Shown piece after piece: positions 22,752 to 25,378 of a stretch of 25,378 nucleotides of DNA; position 1 is the first letter of the stretch, and each line of letters begins with the position of its first letter. The notes beneath the pieces are model-generated. The model was not told the DNA's origin and did not search any database. It saw only the letters and a program-made list of their open reading frames with translations. The stretch lies in contig NZ_DXUU01000043.1 in assembly GCF_019417665.1 (NCBI RefSeq), positions 1 to 25,378 on the forward strand. The letters run 5' to 3'. This DNA comes from Ruminococcus sp. GTDB lineage: Bacteria; Bacillota; Clostridia; Oscillospirales; Ruminococcaceae. Position numbers and translations under genes: made by a program.

Positions 22752-22838
22752 AAGGCTGTTGCAAGAACAGTAAATTATGGGTATCAGGGCGTGTAATATC
22801 GCACTGGTTTTCCATGGACTTTGCTTGCAACAGCCTTT
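22751..22838. repeat. Long hairpin element, probable bidirectional terminator (copy 2)
   Basis: The arms AAAGGCTGTTGCAAG (22751-22765) and CTTGCAACAGCCTTT (22824-22838) pair perfectly over 15 bp around a 58-nt interior. T-rich sequence follows on the plus strand (CCTTTTTGTG), and an A-run precedes it for the minus strand. It sits exactly between the convergent ClC and dehydrogenase genes; its first base is the last of the ClC stop codon. Its arm is shared with the element at 10687-10781, while the interiors differ. Confidence 0.6.
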
Positions 22839-22853
22839 TTGTGTTATTATTTT

Positions 22854-23609
22854 TTATTCAGGCTTTTTTGCCGCCTGTACATGATAGAGGATGCGGGACA
22901 ATATCTGTTCCGGAACTAGGTGGGAAGCGGCAATGCCCACACGCATCATAAGCCCAGGAATAATCAGCAGTTTTCCTGTAATTGCACCGAAAACAGCCTC
23001 TTTCGCCACGGCCTCTGGTGTCAGCGCCTTGATACGGAACTGCACCCCGGCACGGTCGTTGAAACCGGTATTCACAGGACCGGGACAGAGAATACTGATG
23101 GTGACCCGGCTCTTTTCCCGGCGAAGCTCTTCTGCAATAGCAAGAGACAGCCGTACCACGTAGTTTTTAGAAGCATAATAAGAGGAAAATAGTGGCCCTG
23201 TGAGGAAACCGGCGCTGGATGCCACATTGAGAATGCGTCCACTGTTTCGCTTTTTGAAATCCCGGAGAAACAGCTTTGTGAGAATGTGCAGTGTCCGGAT
23301 GTTCACTTGGATCAATTCTAGTTCGTCCTGCAATGCCGTATCCGTAAATGCGCCATACACCCCGAAACCGGCATTGTTCACCAACAGGTCTACATGCTTT
23401 CCCTTGCAGAATTCGTACAATGTAAAGGGTGCCTGATTTTCTGCCAGATCCAATGCAATAGTTTCCACCGGAACCGGCAGGGTTTCTTTCAGTTCCTCCA
23501 ATGCGGTTTCGCTGCGCCCAGTGAGAATCAGCGACCACCCTTTGCGACTAAGTTCTTGGGCAATCGCCTTTCCAATACCAGAAGTAGCTCCTGTGATCAA
23601 TGCTTTCAT
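22854..23609 (-). CDS. Short-chain dehydrogenase/reductase (SDR family)
   Basis: 251 residues on the minus strand; AAGGGAG lies 7 bp before the ATG. A classical SDR with the NAD(P) Rossmann motif TGATSGIG (6-13), a basic residue pattern after strand 2 (TGRSE, Arg32) favouring NADPH, NNAG (78-81) and the catalytic set Ser131/132, Tyr144 and Lys148 (YYASK), plus the PGPVNTGF block. The C-terminal extension (GLMMRVGIAASHLVPEQI) resembles short-chain reductases acting on lipids or keto acids, but the substrate cannot be told. It has its own promoter and is convergent with the ClC gene. Confidence 0.92.
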   Translation of the reverse strand: MKALITGATSGIGKAIAQELSRKGWSLILTGRSETALEELKETLPVPVETIALDLAENQAPFTLYEFCKGKHVDLLVNNAGFGVYGAFTDTALQDELELIQVNIRTLHILTKLFLRDFKKRNSGRILNVASSAGFLTGPLFSSYYASKNYVVRLSLAIAEELRREKSRVTISILCPGPVNTGFNDRAGVQFRIKALTPEAVAKEAVFGAITGKLLIIPGLMMRVGIAASHLVPEQILSRILYHVQAAKKPE

Positions 23610-23660
23610 GAAAAAACTCCCTTCTTTTGAAAAATATATTCATGATCTTTCTTATCCTTT

Positions 23661-23689
23661 ACTATACCACAATATCCCGATAAAATCAA
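23661..23689 (-). promoter_or_regulatory. Sigma-A promoter of the SDR gene
   Basis: On the minus strand, TTGATT (complement of 23684-23689), a 17-bp spacer and TATAGT (complement of 23661-23666), about 50 bp before the ATG. Confidence 0.7.
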
Positions 23690-23738
23690 TTCGTAATCAG
23701 ATTTTTTTGATAATTTGAAAAAAATTTCGTGTAAGGTA

Positions 23739-23767
23739 TGGACTTATTCGAAAAAATATAGTATAAT
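23739..23767 (+). promoter_or_regulatory. Sigma-A promoter of the foldase gene
   Basis: TGGACT (23739-23744), a 17-bp spacer and TATAAT (23762-23767). The -35 element matches consensus at four of six bases. The predicted leader is about 70 nt. Confidence 0.65.
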
Positions 23768-23841
23768 AGATAAGTATCGGATCACGGCGGCGGAACTTGA
23801 AAGCCAAAACCGTGGAAATTATCTCGGAGGTATTAAGAAAT

Positions 23842-25236
23842 ATGTTCAAATGGAAAAAAGTGGCAGCAGTTCTTGCCGCAGCTGTAGCGACTGCTTCTTG
23901 CACTGCATGCAGCACATTCGGCAACAGCACAGCTTATGCAGTAACCATCGACGGCGTACAGCTGAAAGCAGGCGTTTATATCTATTATTCCTATGCTTCG
24001 TACATGGAACTGACTCAAACACTTCAATCAGAAAATTCTGAGCTGGATGTGGATGACGATGATGTAGTAAAAAAGCAGACTATGGACGGCGTCAGCGCAG
24101 AGACATGGATTCAGAATAAGACCATGGAATACTGCCAGCGTCATGTGGCAATTTCTCAGAAGTGTGAGGAATTGGGACTGGAACTGGACGAGGAACAGGA
24201 AACGGAGATTTCCGATACCGTTGAGGCGTTCTGGGAAAGTAACGGTGAGACCTATGAGAAAAACGGTATTTCCAAGGATTCTGTGACCCAGGTCCTGATA
24301 AATACATATCTGACCGATGAAGTATTCCTGTATTACTATGCTGTAGATGGCGAAGAAGGCGTTACAGAGGATGAACTGAAAGAATACTACGAGGAAAACA
24401 ACGCTCGTGTACGGTATATCCAGTTCAATTTGACCGATGGAAACGGCGAAGAGCTGGAAGATGCCGGCAAGACGGATATGAAACACATGGTGGAGGATTA
24501 TCTGGGCGAACTAAAAGCTCTCAAGGGTGACGAAGCGGCAATGGATGAGGAAATGGATGCCATCCAGAGCGAATATAATGCTTATGTAACTTCTATTTCC
24601 GAAGAAGCAGCTGCGGCAACTGCCACTTCTGCAACAGACGAGGAAGGCAATGAGATCCCAGCAGAAACCACTACAACAACTACTACCACTACAACTGCAG
24701 AGACAACGACTACTACCGTTGCAGAAGAATCTGCAGATACCACAGAAACTGCAGGTGCAGATGATGCAGCGGAGACAACTGCTGCTGAAGCGGCAGGGGA
24801 GGCAGAAACAACCGCTGCTGTGGATGAGAGTACTGGTGAAGAGGAAACAACCACTACAACTGCGCCGTATGCAAGCGAGAAAATCATTGCCAAGGTGACA
24901 ACAGATGAAGATACGGATCCAGAAAATGTAACATATTCGCCATCGGAAAAGGCATATAATTTCATTTTCGATGAGGCAGAACTAGGTGTTCCGGCAATGG
25001 TAGAGGATGAGAATGCATATTATTTGATTGTTCGTCGGGATATTACTGCACGTATGACAGAGGATGATCTCTGGACAGAAGATCAGATCAATTCTGTGAT
25101 TTCTGGGAAGTATGCGGATACCTTTGAGACCATGCTGGACGGATGGTGTGATGGGCAGAATGTGGAGAAGAATGATCGTGCGATCAAGCGGTATGATGCG
25201 TTCAAGATCGATATGGACAGCAGTCAGGCACAATGA
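23842..25236 (+). CDS. PrsA/SurA-like foldase lipoprotein with Thr-rich insertion
   Basis: 464 residues from the ATG at 23842 (GGAGG 11 bp upstream); a longer frame from 23797 has no site. A signal peptide ends in a lipobox-like TASC or CTAC (Cys20 or Cys23), so it is probably anchored outside the membrane. The N-terminal half is helical, in SurA/PrsA style, ending GVTEDELKEYYEENNARVRYIQF (about 173-195), which matches the entry to a parvulin peptidyl-prolyl isomerase domain. The matching C-terminal part (about 345-400, including YNFIFDEAELGVPAMVEDENAYYLIV, split here for length) comes only after a low-complexity Thr/Glu/Ala segment (about 256-341). The catalytic parvulin residues are not evident, so it may be a chaperone rather than an isomerase. 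It would assist folding of exported proteins such as the xylanase. Confidence 0.75.
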   Translation: MFKWKKVAAVLAAAVATASCTACSTFGNSTAYAVTIDGVQLKAGVYIYYSYASYMELTQTLQSENSELDVDDDDVVKKQTMDGVSAETWIQNKTMEYCQRHVAISQKCEELGLELDEEQETEISDTVEAFWESNGETYEKNGISKDSVTQVLINTYLTDEVFLYYYAVDGEEGVTEDELKEYYEENNARVRYIQFNLTDGNGEELEDAGKTDMKHMVEDYLGELKALKGDEAAMDEEMDAIQSEYNAYVTSISEEAAAATATSATDEEGNEIPAETTTTTTTTTTAETTTTTVAEESADTTETAGADDAAETTAAEAAGEAETTAAVDESTGEEETTTTTAPYASEKIIAKVTTDEDTDPENVTYSPSEKAYNFIFDEAELGVPAMVEDENAYYLIVRRDITARMTEDDLWTEDQINSVISGKYADTFETMLDGWCDGQNVEKNDRAIKRYDAFKIDMDSSQAQ

Positions 25237-25258
25237 TGCTATAATAGAACAACGAGAA

Positions 25259-25289
25259 AGACTCGGCAGGAGACTGTCGGGTCTTTTTT
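25259..25289 (+). terminator. Terminator of the foldase gene
   Basis: An 11-bp stem (25259-25269 with 25274-25284, two G-U pairs) with a GAGA-type 4-nt loop, followed by a T-tract to 25289. Confidence 0.88.
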
Positions 25290-25378
25290 ATATCGTTGTG
25301 TTAGTATTGATATGTGTGCTGCATTGTGCAACCTACCTAAAATCCAACAAATAATCCGCAAAACATTCGACTTGACAA
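25290..25378 (+). other. Window-edge intergenic sequence with a truncated promoter
   Basis: No gene is visible. The last bases contain TTGACA (25372-25377), a likely -35 element whose -10 would lie beyond the window, so a plus-strand gene probably starts just outside. Confidence 0.35.

Noticed and set aside
25240..25245. TATAAT with a TG extension just after the foldase gene
   Set aside because: There is no suitably spaced -35, and any transcript would run straight into the terminator at 25259-25289.
25112..25354. Plus-strand frame ending in a hydrophobic stretch after the foldase gene
   Set aside because: It overlaps the foldase gene in another frame and runs through a clear terminator; the hydrophobic stretch is probably chance in A/T-rich DNA.

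Overview
The window reads as chromosomal DNA of an anaerobic, Gram-positive, fibre-degrading Firmicute, most likely a Ruminococcus-type (Oscillospiraceae) gut or rumen bacterium. This rests on a dockerin-bearing multi-domain GH10 xylanase with Thr-rich linkers, class B sortases, lipobox signal peptides, a two-domain ThiI without rhodanese, a short ThiC, a PerR-rubrerythrin pair, near-consensus sigma-A promoters with 17-bp spacers, and many rho-independent terminators. The taxonomic assignment is inference; no 16S or other marker gene is present.

Layout. Bases 1-417 hold no convincing gene but several strong hairpins. Bases 418-816 carry three tandem, nearly identical tRNA-Leu(CAG) genes on the minus strand, with a consensus promoter and a terminator. 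A divergent promoter at 916-944 starts a plus-strand run of eight closely spaced genes ending at a terminator at 8540-8572: cysteine desulfurase, DUF5680 protein, ThiI, PncC/CinA-type amidase, two class B sortases, a SpoIID/LytB-like protein and a zinc-ribbon protein. The first part looks like a tRNA 4-thiouridine module (sulfur donor plus ThiI); the second part is cell-envelope related. KtrB-KtrA potassium uptake follows (8613-10656). A minus-strand orphan family 5 solute-binding lipoprotein (10909-12579) and the plus-strand xylanase (12906-16412) are expressed divergently from a shared intergenic region.

An HD-domain protein (16730-17242) precedes a TPP riboswitch with an expression-platform terminator that controls thiE-thiD-thiC (17415-20188), covering the pyrimidine branch and the coupling step of thiamine synthesis. 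A PerR-like regulator and rubrerythrin (20346-21378) form a peroxide-defence unit. A ClC-type chloride transporter (21456-22751), a minus-strand short-chain dehydrogenase (22854-23609) and a lipoprotein foldase (23842-25236) complete the window.

Most notable: the SpoIID-like protein has its conserved blocks in circularly permuted order; one sortase appears to be lipid-anchored and the other has a long cytosolic N-terminal tail; the PrsA-like foldase has a Thr-rich insertion in the middle of its parvulin-like region; and two related long-hairpin elements sit in the two convergent intergenic gaps. I see no CRISPR array, insertion sequence, phage gene or recognisable defence system.
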